Below are positions 24,223-30,665 of a stretch of DNA of 35,095 bases, one piece after another. Position 1 is the first letter of the stretch, and every line of letters begins with the position of its first letter. Where the stretch lies: NCBI GenBank assembly GCA_025360105.1, contig JANYCT010000001.1, forward strand, positions 1 to 35,095, in the 5' to 3' direction. The notes under the pieces are model-generated. The model did not search any database. It was not told the origin of the DNA and saw only the letters and a list, made by a program, of their open reading frames with translations. A program made the translations under genes and the position numbers. Origin of the DNA: Actinomycetes bacterium (GTDB taxonomy: Bacteria; Actinomycetota; Acidimicrobiia; Acidimicrobiales; Ilumatobacteraceae).

Positions 24223-25224
24223 TCAGTCGGGGAGTCCACCCGGTGCAAACACCGCAGGGAGCCCGCCGGTGTGGATGAACACCACATTGTCATCGGCGCC
24301 CCAACGCCCGTCAGCATCGTTGCCCAACAGACCGGAGAACCCCTTGCCCGAGTAGGTGCGGTCGAGTACCCATCCACCGCGGTGTGCTGCCCAGCGAATG
24401 GCATCGTCACCGGCGGCAGTGGGAATCGCGTAGTCCTCGCCAAGCCATCGGGTGTCGATTTCCACATCGGCGCGCTCGACGCCGGACGCGCCGATCAGTG
24501 CGAGCGACTCGGCTGCAAGCTCGGCGACGTCGGGCAGGCCCATCACCACACCCTTGGCAACCCCGATCGCAAGCACGTCGGGAACGGCATGACCGAAGCC
24601 ACGCCACACCGCCCGGCCAGCCACCAGACCAGCATGCGTGCCGCCGCTCGACGAGGTGAACACGATTGCCGTGGGGGCAAACCCCAACGCGTCGCACTGC
24701 TGCATGATCTCCACGAACGCAACGACGTAGCCCAACGCCCCGACCGCAGTACTGCCACCGATGGGGATGGAGTGCGGTCGAAGACCGTCGGCAGCGAGCT
24801 CCTCGGTGAGTGACTCACGCGCGATCTCGAGCGCACCCCAGTGAGACGAGGGGACGCCGGTGAAGTGCAGGTGGGCGCCGAAGAGGTGGGCCAAGGCTTG
24901 ATTGCCGAGCAGCGTTGCGGGCGCGTCGCCCGACAGCACCAGATGTGTCTCGAGCCCCAGACGGGCCCCAGCGGCGGCGGTCATGCGACAGTGGTTCGAC
25001 TGGCCGGCACCGACCGTCACGAGGCAATCTGCACCTTCGTCGACGGCCTGACCACACAAGAACTCGAGCTTTCTCGCTTTGTTGCCTCCAACGCCAAGGC
25101 CGGTGAGGTCGTCGCGCTTCACCCACAGAGTGGCGCCACTCGGTAGTCGCGGACCCGGCTCGAGCGCAGTGGGCAACGTGGCGAGCAGCGCGCGAGGAAG
25201 GGAGGCCAATCGAGACAACGGCAT
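24223..25224 (-). CDS. D-cysteine desulfhydrase/ACC deaminase-family PLP enzyme
   Basis: PLP-dependent fold-type II enzyme predicted to release ammonia from a small amino acid; D-cysteine (giving pyruvate, sulfide and ammonia), ACC or a sulfonated analogue are the known family substrates. The 333-residue protein has LWVKRDDLTGLGVGGNKARKLEFL (shown in part) with the cofactor Lys49 in GGNKARK, GAGQSNHCRMTAAAGARLG as the nucleophile/phosphate region, and SSSGGTHAGLVAG as the PLP phosphate loop. I start it at ATG 25224 (MPLSRLASLPR), which fits the family start and lies 8 nt after TACAGT; a frame extension to 25251 adds nine atypical residues. It diverges from the ECF sigma gene across a short region with a perfect inverted repeat. 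Confidence 0.88.
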   Translation of the reverse strand: MPLSRLASLPRALLATLPTALEPGPRLPSGATLWVKRDDLTGLGVGGNKARKLEFLCGQAVDEGADCLVTVGAGQSNHCRMTAAAGARLGLETHLVLSGDAPATLLGNQALAHLFGAHLHFTGVPSSHWGALEIARESLTEELAADGLRPHSIPIGGSTAVGALGYVVAFVEIMQQCDALGFAPTAIVFTSSSGGTHAGLVAGRAVWRGFGHAVPDVLAIGVAKGVVMGLPDVAELAAESLALIGASGVERADVEIDTRWLGEDYAIPTAAGDDAIRWAAHRGGWVLDRTYSGKGFSGLLGNDADGRWGADDNVVFIHTGGLPAVFAPGGLPD

Positions 25225-25232
25225 TGCTCTGC

Positions 25233-25238
25233 ACTGTA
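25233..25238 (-). promoter_or_regulatory. -10 element TACAGT upstream of the D-cysteine desulfhydrase-like gene
   Basis: Minus-strand TACAGT ends 8 nt before ATG 25224. The inverted repeat at 25240-25252 starts one base upstream of it. Confidence 0.5.
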
Positions 25239-25239
25239 C

Positions 25240-25252
25240 GTTGACTGTCAAC
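25240..25252. promoter_or_regulatory. perfect inverted repeat GTTGAC-T-GTCAAC, candidate operator
   Basis: Two 6-bp arms around one central base lie between the divergent D-cysteine desulfhydrase-like and sigma factor genes. The site occupies the -10/-35 spacer of the leftward promoter, where a bound repressor would block transcription. No regulator gene is adjacent. Confidence 0.35.
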
Positions 25253-25302
25253 CAAACCTTCAGCGCCCGGCGGGCGTGTCCTGAGTGGTGACGATTGCCC
25301 TA

Positions 25303-25800
25303 ATGAATGATGCTCGCGTTGTCGACGACCTCGAATCCCTGTTCCGCGCCCACCACGGGCGACTCGTGCGCGCCCTCACGGTTGCCTGCGGGAACGAGCA
25401 GGCGGCCGCCGATGCCGTGCAACACGCATTCGTGAAGGCACATCTGCGCTGGCGTTCGATCATGAACTACGACGATCCCGTTGGTTGGATTCGTCGCGTG
25501 GCCATCAACAAACTGCGCGACGAACACCGTTCCGACATGCGCAAGGGCCGCGTCGTCGAACGTCTCGCTGCCGAGCCCGAGCGCACGGCACAGGCACCAC
25601 AACTCGACGATGTGGCCGCAATGCTCGAGGGCCTCCCCCGCCAGCAACGACTGTCACTTGCCCTGTTCTACGTCGACGGATTGTCCGTCGCCGAAACTGC
25701 CGCCACCTTGGGTATCTCCCAGGGCGCGGTCAAGTTCCATCTGCACCAGGGCCGCGCCACTTTGCGCGGCCAGCTGGGTGAAGGAGATTCCCATGGATGA
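25303..25800 (+). CDS. ECF-type RNA polymerase sigma factor
   Basis: A 165-residue extracytoplasmic-function sigma factor. Region 2 (about 8-75) contains LFRAHHGRLVRALTVACGNEQAAADAVQ and the DNA-melting segment with WIRRVAINKLRDEHR; region 4 (about 105-155) has LPRQQRLSLALFYVDGLSVAETAATLGISQGAVKFHLHQGR (given in parts), a clear helix-turn-helix. The start is uncertain: in-frame GTG codons at 25285 and 25288 are possible, but ATG 25303 gives the usual short N-terminus. The stop overlaps the start of the next gene by 8 nt (ATGGATGA), with AAGGAG at 25781-25786 serving that gene. The partner downstream is a probable membrane anti-sigma protein. Confidence 0.9.
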   Translation: MNDARVVDDLESLFRAHHGRLVRALTVACGNEQAAADAVQHAFVKAHLRWRSIMNYDDPVGWIRRVAINKLRDEHRSDMRKGRVVERLAAEPERTAQAPQLDDVAAMLEGLPRQQRLSLALFYVDGLSVAETAATLGISQGAVKFHLHQGRATLRGQLGEGDSHG

Positions 25801-26515
25801 ATTCGAAGATTCCGAACTGCGTAGCCAGCTCCAGCGCCTCGGTGGCCGCGGACCCGACGACGACGCCGCCTATGCTCGGGTGCAACGCCGGGTTCGGGTG
25901 GCCCGACGCCGCCGGTCGGCCGCGATCATGACAGGCGTTGGTGTGGTGGCTGCCTTGGGCTTCGCCGCAATCGTGTTCAACAACCGCTCCGACTCGCACC
26001 TGTCACCAGCCGACAGCAGCGGCGTCGACTCCGAGGTCACCGAGGCCAGCAACGACTCTCGCACGTCGGAGCCCGGTGAGTCCGTGCCCGAGACGACGAC
26101 CCCCACCAGCACCAACATCGTTGGCTCCACCACGAAGCCCACCGGCCCGGCCAACACAACGGCCACGGTGCCCGGCCAGAACGGCGGTGGCGCCACAACG
26201 GTTCCCGTGGTGATTCCGCCGGTGACCAACCCGCCCGATCCCGTCACCACGACCGCCCCACCACCGAGCACCGACGAGACCAAGACCGGTTTTTCACTGG
26301 GCGGCACGATCACCGTGCGCCTGCGTGCCGGAGTGCTCACCTTGCTCGGCAATCCGGCGCCAAGCGAGGGTCACACGTTCCAGGTCGAACAGAACGAGTC
26401 GGCACGCATTCGTGTGCGCTTCGACGCGGACAATGGCTATTCGCGCATCGAGGTGGCCATCGGCTCGGATGGTCACATGCTTGTGAGCGTGGACGAGAAC
26501 TACGGCGGCGGCTGA
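25793..26515 (+). CDS. single-pass membrane protein, probable anti-sigma partner of the ECF factor
   Basis: A 240-residue protein with a charged cytoplasmic N-terminus (about 1-44, ending RVARRRRSA), one transmembrane helix (about 45-63, IMTGVGVVAALGFAAIVF), a long Thr/Pro/Ser-rich extracytoplasmic linker (about 64-160) and a C-terminal compact beta-rich domain (about 162-240, starting TGFSLGGTITVRL). Overlap with the ECF sigma gene and the topology are those of an anti-sigma factor. However, the N-terminal part has no His or Cys, so the zinc-binding HxxxCxxC anti-sigma motif is absent. The C-terminal domain could be the sensor. No homologue is recognised. Confidence 0.75.
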   Translation: MDEFEDSELRSQLQRLGGRGPDDDAAYARVQRRVRVARRRRSAAIMTGVGVVAALGFAAIVFNNRSDSHLSPADSSGVDSEVTEASNDSRTSEPGESVPETTTPTSTNIVGSTTKPTGPANTTATVPGQNGGGATTVPVVIPPVTNPPDPVTTTAPPPSTDETKTGFSLGGTITVRLRAGVLTLLGNPAPSEGHTFQVEQNESARIRVRFDADNGYSRIEVAIGSDGHMLVSVDENYGGG

Positions 26516-26520
26516 GCGCG

Positions 26521-26600
26521 CACCCGCACCTGCACCCGCACCCGCACCCGCACCCGCACCCGCACCCGCACCCTCCCCCGCACCCGCACCTGCACCCGCA
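26521..26600. repeat. hexanucleotide tandem repeat (CACCCG), about 13 units
   Basis: Eighty bases of CACCCG units. The variants are CACCTG as second unit and second-last full unit, and CACCCT CCCCCG at units 9-10. It lies 5 nt after the stop of the membrane anti-sigma-like gene and 74 nt before the PriA promoter hexamer. The purine strand is G-rich with spaced GGG runs. Confidence 0.95.
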
Positions 26601-26673
26601 AAGATTTGGCCGAGGGAAAGTGTCGAACTTCGACCTGTTCGCTCAGTCAAACGCGCCGATCGAGCCCGATCTG

Positions 26674-26679
26674 TAGGGT
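26674..26679 (+). promoter_or_regulatory. -10 element TAGGGT upstream of priA
   Basis: TAGGGT ends 7 nt before the GTG at 26687, which lacks a ribosome binding site and corresponds to the normal family start. Confidence 0.5.
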
Positions 26680-26686
26680 GCGGTGC

Positions 26687-27454
26687 GTGACTTTCACGTT
26701 GCTGCCCGCCGTCGACGTATCCAACGGTCAGGCCGTGCGGCTCGTCCAGGGCGAGGCCGGCACAGAGACCTCCCACGGCGCCGCGCTCGAGGCGGCACTC
26801 GCGTGGCAGAACGGCGGCGCTGAGTGGATCCACCTGGTCGATCTCGACGCCGCGTTCGGCCGCGGTTCCAACGCAGACCTGCTCGCAGGCGTGATCGGCG
26901 AGCTCGACGTCCAGGTGGAATTGTCCGGCGGGATCCGTGACGACGCCTCGTTGGAGCGAGCGCTCTCCACGAGCTGTTCGCGAGTCATCCTGAGCACCGC
27001 CGCGTTGGAGAACTCGGCGTGGTGCGAGCGAGTCATCGCTTCTCATGGTGATCGGATTGCCTTCGCCCTCGATGTACGCCCCGTCGAGAACTCGGATGGC
27101 TCAACTCGGTATCGACTCGCCCCTCGCGGCGGAGCCCAAGATGGCGGCGACCTGTGGGAGACCCTTGCGAAGCTGGACGACGACGGTTGTGCCCGATACG
27201 TCGTCACCGATGTCGACAGGGACGGCACGCTCGGTGGCCCCAACCTCGCGCTCTATCAAGCGGTCACCCGCGCAACCACGGCCGCGGCGATCGCCTCGGG
27301 CGGAATCGCCGCGATCGAGGATCTGATCGTGCTGGCCAAGGCTGCTGCAGCGGGAGACAACCTCGAGGGGGCGATCATCGGCAAGGCGCTCTATGCCGGC
27401 CGCTTCACACTCGCCGAAGCGCTCGACGCCGTACGGCAACTCGACGGCGCGTAA
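26687..27454 (+). CDS. priA: HisA/PriA phosphoribosyl isomerase
   Basis: Sugar isomerase (Amadori rearrangement) of histidine biosynthesis; in Actinobacteria the PriA form usually also isomerises phosphoribosyl anthranilate for tryptophan. The 255-residue beta-alpha barrel starts at GTG 26687 with [21 protein letters not shown], giving the catalytic Asp in PAVD; phosphate sites are [10 protein letters not shown] and [12 protein letters not shown], and the second catalytic region is [15 protein letters not shown]. Upstream in-frame codons to 26606 give no family sequence. It stands alone here, not beside hisH, hisF or impA. The dual activity is inferred from the lineage; HisA is the conservative reading. 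Confidence 0.88.
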   Translation: MTFTLLPAVDVSNGQAVRLVQGEAGTETSHGAALEAALAWQNGGAEWIHLVDLDAAFGRGSNADLLAGVIGELDVQVELSGGIRDDASLERALSTSCSRVILSTAALENSAWCERVIASHGDRIAFALDVRPVENSDGSTRYRLAPRGGAQDGGDLWETLAKLDDDGCARYVVTDVDRDGTLGGPNLALYQAVTRATTAAAIASGGIAAIEDLIVLAKAAAAGDNLEGAIIGKALYAGRFTLAEALDAVRQLDGA

Positions 27455-27536
27455 AAGAATTTCTGCGAACAGCCAAACCTTTGCGAATCGGGTGGCGTGT
27501 CTTCTCCAAACACCCACTCACCCCCCGGGAGATGAC

Positions 27537-28121
27537 ATGCAGTTCTCAGCGAAAGCCCACCGCCGTTTGATGATCGGAATCGCGCTCAGCGCCGCCACCG
27601 TGCTCGGTGTCGCCGGCCTCGCCTCCGCCGGGGGCGCTGACAGCCACCCGCGGGTGCAAATCCCGGCAGACACTGCCGGTCCGACCGATTCCTCCGACGC
27701 AACCGACGCGACCGACGCGACGGATGCGACCGACGCAACGGATGCAACCGACGCGACCGACACGACGGATGCGACCGACGCAACCGAGGCTCCGGACGTA
27801 ACCGATACAACCGTCGAAGACCACGGCAGCGACACCACCGACGCCCCGAACGCCACCGACGCCCCGAACGCCACCGACGCCCCGAACGCCACCGATACCA
27901 CCGTCGACGACCACGGCAGCGACGCAACCGACGCCACCGTCGACGACCACGGCAGCGACGCAACCGACGCCCCGGACACCACCGATACCACCGTCGAAGA
28001 CCACGGCAGCGGCAACACGGTTGACGACAACCACGACCAGTCGACACCGAGCACGTCGGATCACAGCGGCGCCGGAGAGGGCGGATCGGGTCACAGCGAC
28101 GGTCACGGCAGCGACGGCTGA
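27537..28121 (+). CDS. secreted acidic low-complexity Asp/Thr-repeat protein
   Basis: A 194-residue protein with a signal peptide (basic MQFSAKAHRRLM, hydrophobic core, likely cleavage after LASA or LASAGGA near residue 31-34). The mature part is nearly all Asp, Thr and Ala: a run of Asp-Ala-Thr triplets (about residues 52-85), a second set with Asp-Ala-Pro-Asn-Ala-Thr, and four copies of a (T/A)TV(E/D)DHGS motif, ending in a Gly/Ser/His-rich tail. No LPxTG motif or C-terminal membrane helix is seen, so it is probably released. The high Asp and His content suggests cation binding, by inference only. GGGAG at 27526-27530 precedes ATG 27537. No homologue is recognised. Confidence 0.8.
   Translation: MQFSAKAHRRLMIGIALSAATVLGVAGLASAGGADSHPRVQIPADTAGPTDSSDATDATDATDATDATDATDATDTTDATDATEAPDVTDTTVEDHGSDTTDAPNATDAPNATDAPNATDTTVDDHGSDATDATVDDHGSDATDAPDTTDTTVEDHGSGNTVDDNHDQSTPSTSDHSGAGEGGSGHSDGHGSDG
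27697..28010 (+). repeat. in-frame coding repeats of the secreted Asp/Thr protein
   Basis: 9-nt GAC/GAT-GCG/GCA-ACC/ACG units at about 27703-27785, then three tandem copies of an 18-nt unit GACGCCCCGAACGCCACC (27839-27892), then copies of a segment encoding VxDHGSD at about 27811, 27901, 27937 and 27991. The near-identical DNA indicates recent expansion. Confidence 0.85.
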
Positions 28122-28149
28122 TCTCACGTAGCAACAACCAACCACCCCC

Positions 28150-28183
28150 GTGCAGGACCCGGCCGCACAGCCGGGTCCTGCAC
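28150..28183 (+). terminator. strong hairpin downstream of the secreted repeat protein gene
   Basis: Perfect 14-bp arms GTGCAGGACCCGGC (28150-28163) and GCCGGGTCCTGCAC (28170-28183) with a 6-nt loop CGCACA. It starts 29 nt after the stop at 28121 and lacks a T-tract, as many actinobacterial terminators do. Confidence 0.8.
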
Positions 28184-28215
28184 GCGTCCGGGTGCACGTG
28201 CTAACAACGGCAACG

Positions 28216-28878
28216 ATGCCCACCGATTGGAACCCTCACCTTCGCGACGAGTTCGCCAAGCCCTACTGGGACGATCTCCAGCAGTTCGTGCGCGCAGAAC
28301 GCGACCAGCACACCGTGTATCCGCCGGCAGGCGAAGTCTTTTCGGCGCTTCACCTCACGTCGTACGCCAACACCCGCGTGATGATCCTCGGCCAGGATCC
28401 GTACCACGGCCCCAACCAAGCCCACGGGCTCTGCTTCTCCGTGCGGCATGGCGTGCCGGTGCCACCATCGTTGGCAAACATGTACAAAGAAATCCGCAGC
28501 GACCTCGGCATCGAGCCACCCCGGCACGGCAACCTGCAGCACTGGGCCACGCAGGGCGTGCTGTTGTTGAACGCAACCCTCACGGTGCGCGCCGGGCAGG
28601 CGGGCAGCCATCAGGGCAAGGGTTGGGAGACCTTCACCGATCAGGTGATCCGCGTGGTCAACGACAAGACCGATCCCGTGGTGTTCATTCTCTGGGGTGC
28701 CTACGCACGCAAGAAGAAGGCGCTCATCGACACCGAGCGCCACGTCGTCATCGAGTCAGCCCATCCCTCGCCGCTCTCGGCGCACAACGGCTTTCTGGGT
28801 AGCAAGCCGTTCAGCCGCGCCAACGAGGCGCTTCAGGCGAGAGGCCGCCAGCCCATCGACTGGCGGCTTCCCGAATGA
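28216..28878 (+). CDS. ung: uracil-DNA glycosylase, family 1
   Basis: Base-excision repair enzyme that removes uracil from DNA. The 220-residue protein carries the water-activating motif GQDPYHGPNQAHGLCFSV with catalytic Asp61, LLNATLTVRAGQAGSH (uracil-recognition Asn), and HPSPLSAHNGFLGSKPFS with the catalytic His and the minor-groove Leu loop. Length is standard. I use ATG 28216 (MPTDWNPHLR); an upstream GTG at 28192 is possible but would overlap the region just after the terminator hairpin. No clear ribosome binding site is seen. It stands alone and converges with the ABC importer operon. Confidence 0.97.
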   Translation: MPTDWNPHLRDEFAKPYWDDLQQFVRAERDQHTVYPPAGEVFSALHLTSYANTRVMILGQDPYHGPNQAHGLCFSVRHGVPVPPSLANMYKEIRSDLGIEPPRHGNLQHWATQGVLLLNATLTVRAGQAGSHQGKGWETFTDQVIRVVNDKTDPVVFILWGAYARKKKALIDTERHVVIESAHPSPLSAHNGFLGSKPFSRANEALQARGRQPIDWRLPE

Positions 28879-28898
28879 GATTTCGGACTGACTGAGCG

Positions 28899-30662
28899 TC
28901 AGCCAGCCGGGCTCGGATACGTGGGCGGCGCCTCGCCGGCTGGCGGGACGGCATACATAGACACGGCTCCGGACGGGTCGAAGAACTTGTCCGTCGACGG
29001 CCACTTGCCGGGCATGTAGCGCTTGCCGCCATCGACGAACTGATACATGCCCTGACCCTGCTTGCGGATCTCGTCGGGTCCGGTAGCCGAGGGATCCCAC
29101 CAGACCATCGTGGCATCGTCGATGCCCAGATGGTCGGGCTGCGGCCAGATGCCCTTGTCGCCCCACGACAGCGACGGTTGTGTGATCGCCGAGCGCGTCT
29201 GATTCCCCGCAAACAGCGCTGCCTTCCACGACTGTTCGGTCAGGTTCGGCCCGACACCTTGCAGCACCGCGTAGAAGACAGCGGGAAGAGGCTGGATGAG
29301 CCCGATGGTGTCCTTGGCCGGTGGCTCCTTGCCGGTGAACCACTTATACTGCGCGTACGCACCGCTGATCTCGGGCGTGACGCGTGCGGCCAGCGAGGTG
29401 TAACCGAAGGCGTGCTTCCACTGAGCCTGGTCGTAGGTACGAGCGAACGCATTGAGGTCCACCAACGCCGACACACCGATGACCCACTCCGGGAAGTAGC
29501 CCTGCGCTGTTGCTTCCTTGGTGAACTCACGCGGCGCCACCGGATCGCCGTCGAACACGACGGTGGTCACGCCCGCCGCTTTGAACTTGGCGATGGCTTG
29601 CGAGGCCGTCTGCTGGATGGTCCCGGGGTCCAATGCGTACGACACCGTCTCGGCGAACGGCGCGCCCGCGTCGGCCATGCCCTTCTGAAGCCCATCGTTG
29701 AGAATCTTCGAGGTGGCGCTGCTCTCGATGAACAGCGACCCGAACTTGCGCGGAGTGTTCACGAACTCGTCGCCGGCGTGCGTTGCGTTCTTGCCGATGA
29801 GCTGCTTCTTGATCATCTCGAGCACGTGGACTTGCGCCTGCTCGGCACCGCTGGCGATACCCCATACGTATGGGTCACGCTTCACGTACCAGTCCGGTGG
29901 CTGACCCGGCGTGCACGCGAGACACATCACCTTGTTCGCAGCAAGCTCGTCGCCGAACGCACTCGTGAGCGCCGGGCCGCCCCACACCATGAACGGTTTG
30001 ATGTCCTTGGCGATTCTCACGGCGTCGGCGCGTGCTGCGGTCTCGTCGTTGGCGATGCCCGAACCCTCGAAGGGAATCACCTTCACCTTGCGGCCATACG
30101 TCTCGTAATACGTCTGGTAGTAGTCGATGATGCTCTGCATGGTCTCTGCCTGCTGCGCGTTGGTATCGGTCACCTTCACGGCATCAGTGATGTAGCTGAT
30201 GATCGGATCTGACGCGATGCCCTGGTAGTAGACGATGGTGATCTCGTCCTTGGTGACACCTGTGGCCGTCGCGCCACCGTTGTCACCCGTGAACGGGGCG
30301 TAGCACTCGGCCGCGAAGAAATCGGGGACGGCCACGCGGCCGACCGTTGTGTCGCATCGCTTACCCCAGTCCACCGTGATGCCCTGCTTCTTGGCTTGCG
30401 AGAAGCTGAGCGGAAAGGTGATCGAAGCTGGCGGCGTCGAACCCGCTGGTGCACCTGAGGTCGGAGTCGAGCCAGCGGCTGGACTCGTACCCGGGGGCGA
30501 CGACGGCACGGAGTCGGCCGACTTCTTGTCGTCGCCACCCGAGGCCACGAGTGCTCCGACGCCAATCGCCACCACAGCGAGAATGGCCACGATCGGCCCG
30601 TACCGCTTCAGCGCCGTTGACTTCTTGTCGCCACCACCATCGCCTGCACTTGCTGGTTGCAT
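28899..30662 (-). CDS. branched-chain amino acid-type ABC substrate-binding protein, membrane-anchored
   Basis: A 587-residue periplasmic-binding-fold protein (type I, LivK/amide-binding group) that would deliver ligand to the permease fusion encoded upstream. A cytoplasmic, Lys-rich start (about 1-20) is followed by one hydrophobic helix (about 21-41, YGPIVAILAVVAIGVGALVA) with no lipobox Cys, then a Ser/Pro/Thr/Gly-rich linker (about 42-85), then the binding domain beginning near ITVDWGKRCD. It is larger than E. coli LivK (about 370). Four cysteines (CD, CY, MCLAC) may form disulfides. It starts 3 nt after the MFS-LivF-LivG gene with an AAGGGGG ribosome binding site, so it is last in the operon. 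Ligand unknown; amino acids, amides or aromatic acids are possible. Confidence 0.88.
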   Translation of the reverse strand: MQPASAGDGGGDKKSTALKRYGPIVAILAVVAIGVGALVASGGDDKKSADSVPSSPPGTSPAAGSTPTSGAPAGSTPPASITFPLSFSQAKKQGITVDWGKRCDTTVGRVAVPDFFAAECYAPFTGDNGGATATGVTKDEITIVYYQGIASDPIISYITDAVKVTDTNAQQAETMQSIIDYYQTYYETYGRKVKVIPFEGSGIANDETAARADAVRIAKDIKPFMVWGGPALTSAFGDELAANKVMCLACTPGQPPDWYVKRDPYVWGIASGAEQAQVHVLEMIKKQLIGKNATHAGDEFVNTPRKFGSLFIESSATSKILNDGLQKGMADAGAPFAETVSYALDPGTIQQTASQAIAKFKAAGVTTVVFDGDPVAPREFTKEATAQGYFPEWVIGVSALVDLNAFARTYDQAQWKHAFGYTSLAARVTPEISGAYAQYKWFTGKEPPAKDTIGLIQPLPAVFYAVLQGVGPNLTEQSWKAALFAGNQTRSAITQPSLSWGDKGIWPQPDHLGIDDATMVWWDPSATGPDEIRKQGQGMYQFVDGGKRYMPGKWPSTDKFFDPSGAVSMYAVPPAGEAPPTYPSPAG

Positions 30663-30665
30663 TGC

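Noticed and set aside
25250-25284. possible autoregulated ECF promoter (AAC-type -35 and CGTGTC-type -10) before the sigma gene
   Set aside because: Matches are too short and the start codon too uncertain to support it.
26294-27046. minus-strand frame with a long Gly-Ala repeat
   Set aside because: The Gly-Ala run is only the translation of the CACCCG array; the rest is antisense to priA and the anti-sigma-like gene.
27697-28010. possible CRISPR-like array
   Set aside because: Repeats are in-frame, of mixed length, directly adjoining and without unique spacers.
27518-28223. minus-strand frames with Val-Ala-Ser or Gly-Val-Gly repeats
   Set aside because: Shadows of the Asp/Thr repeat gene, which has a signal peptide, ribosome binding site and terminator on the plus strand.
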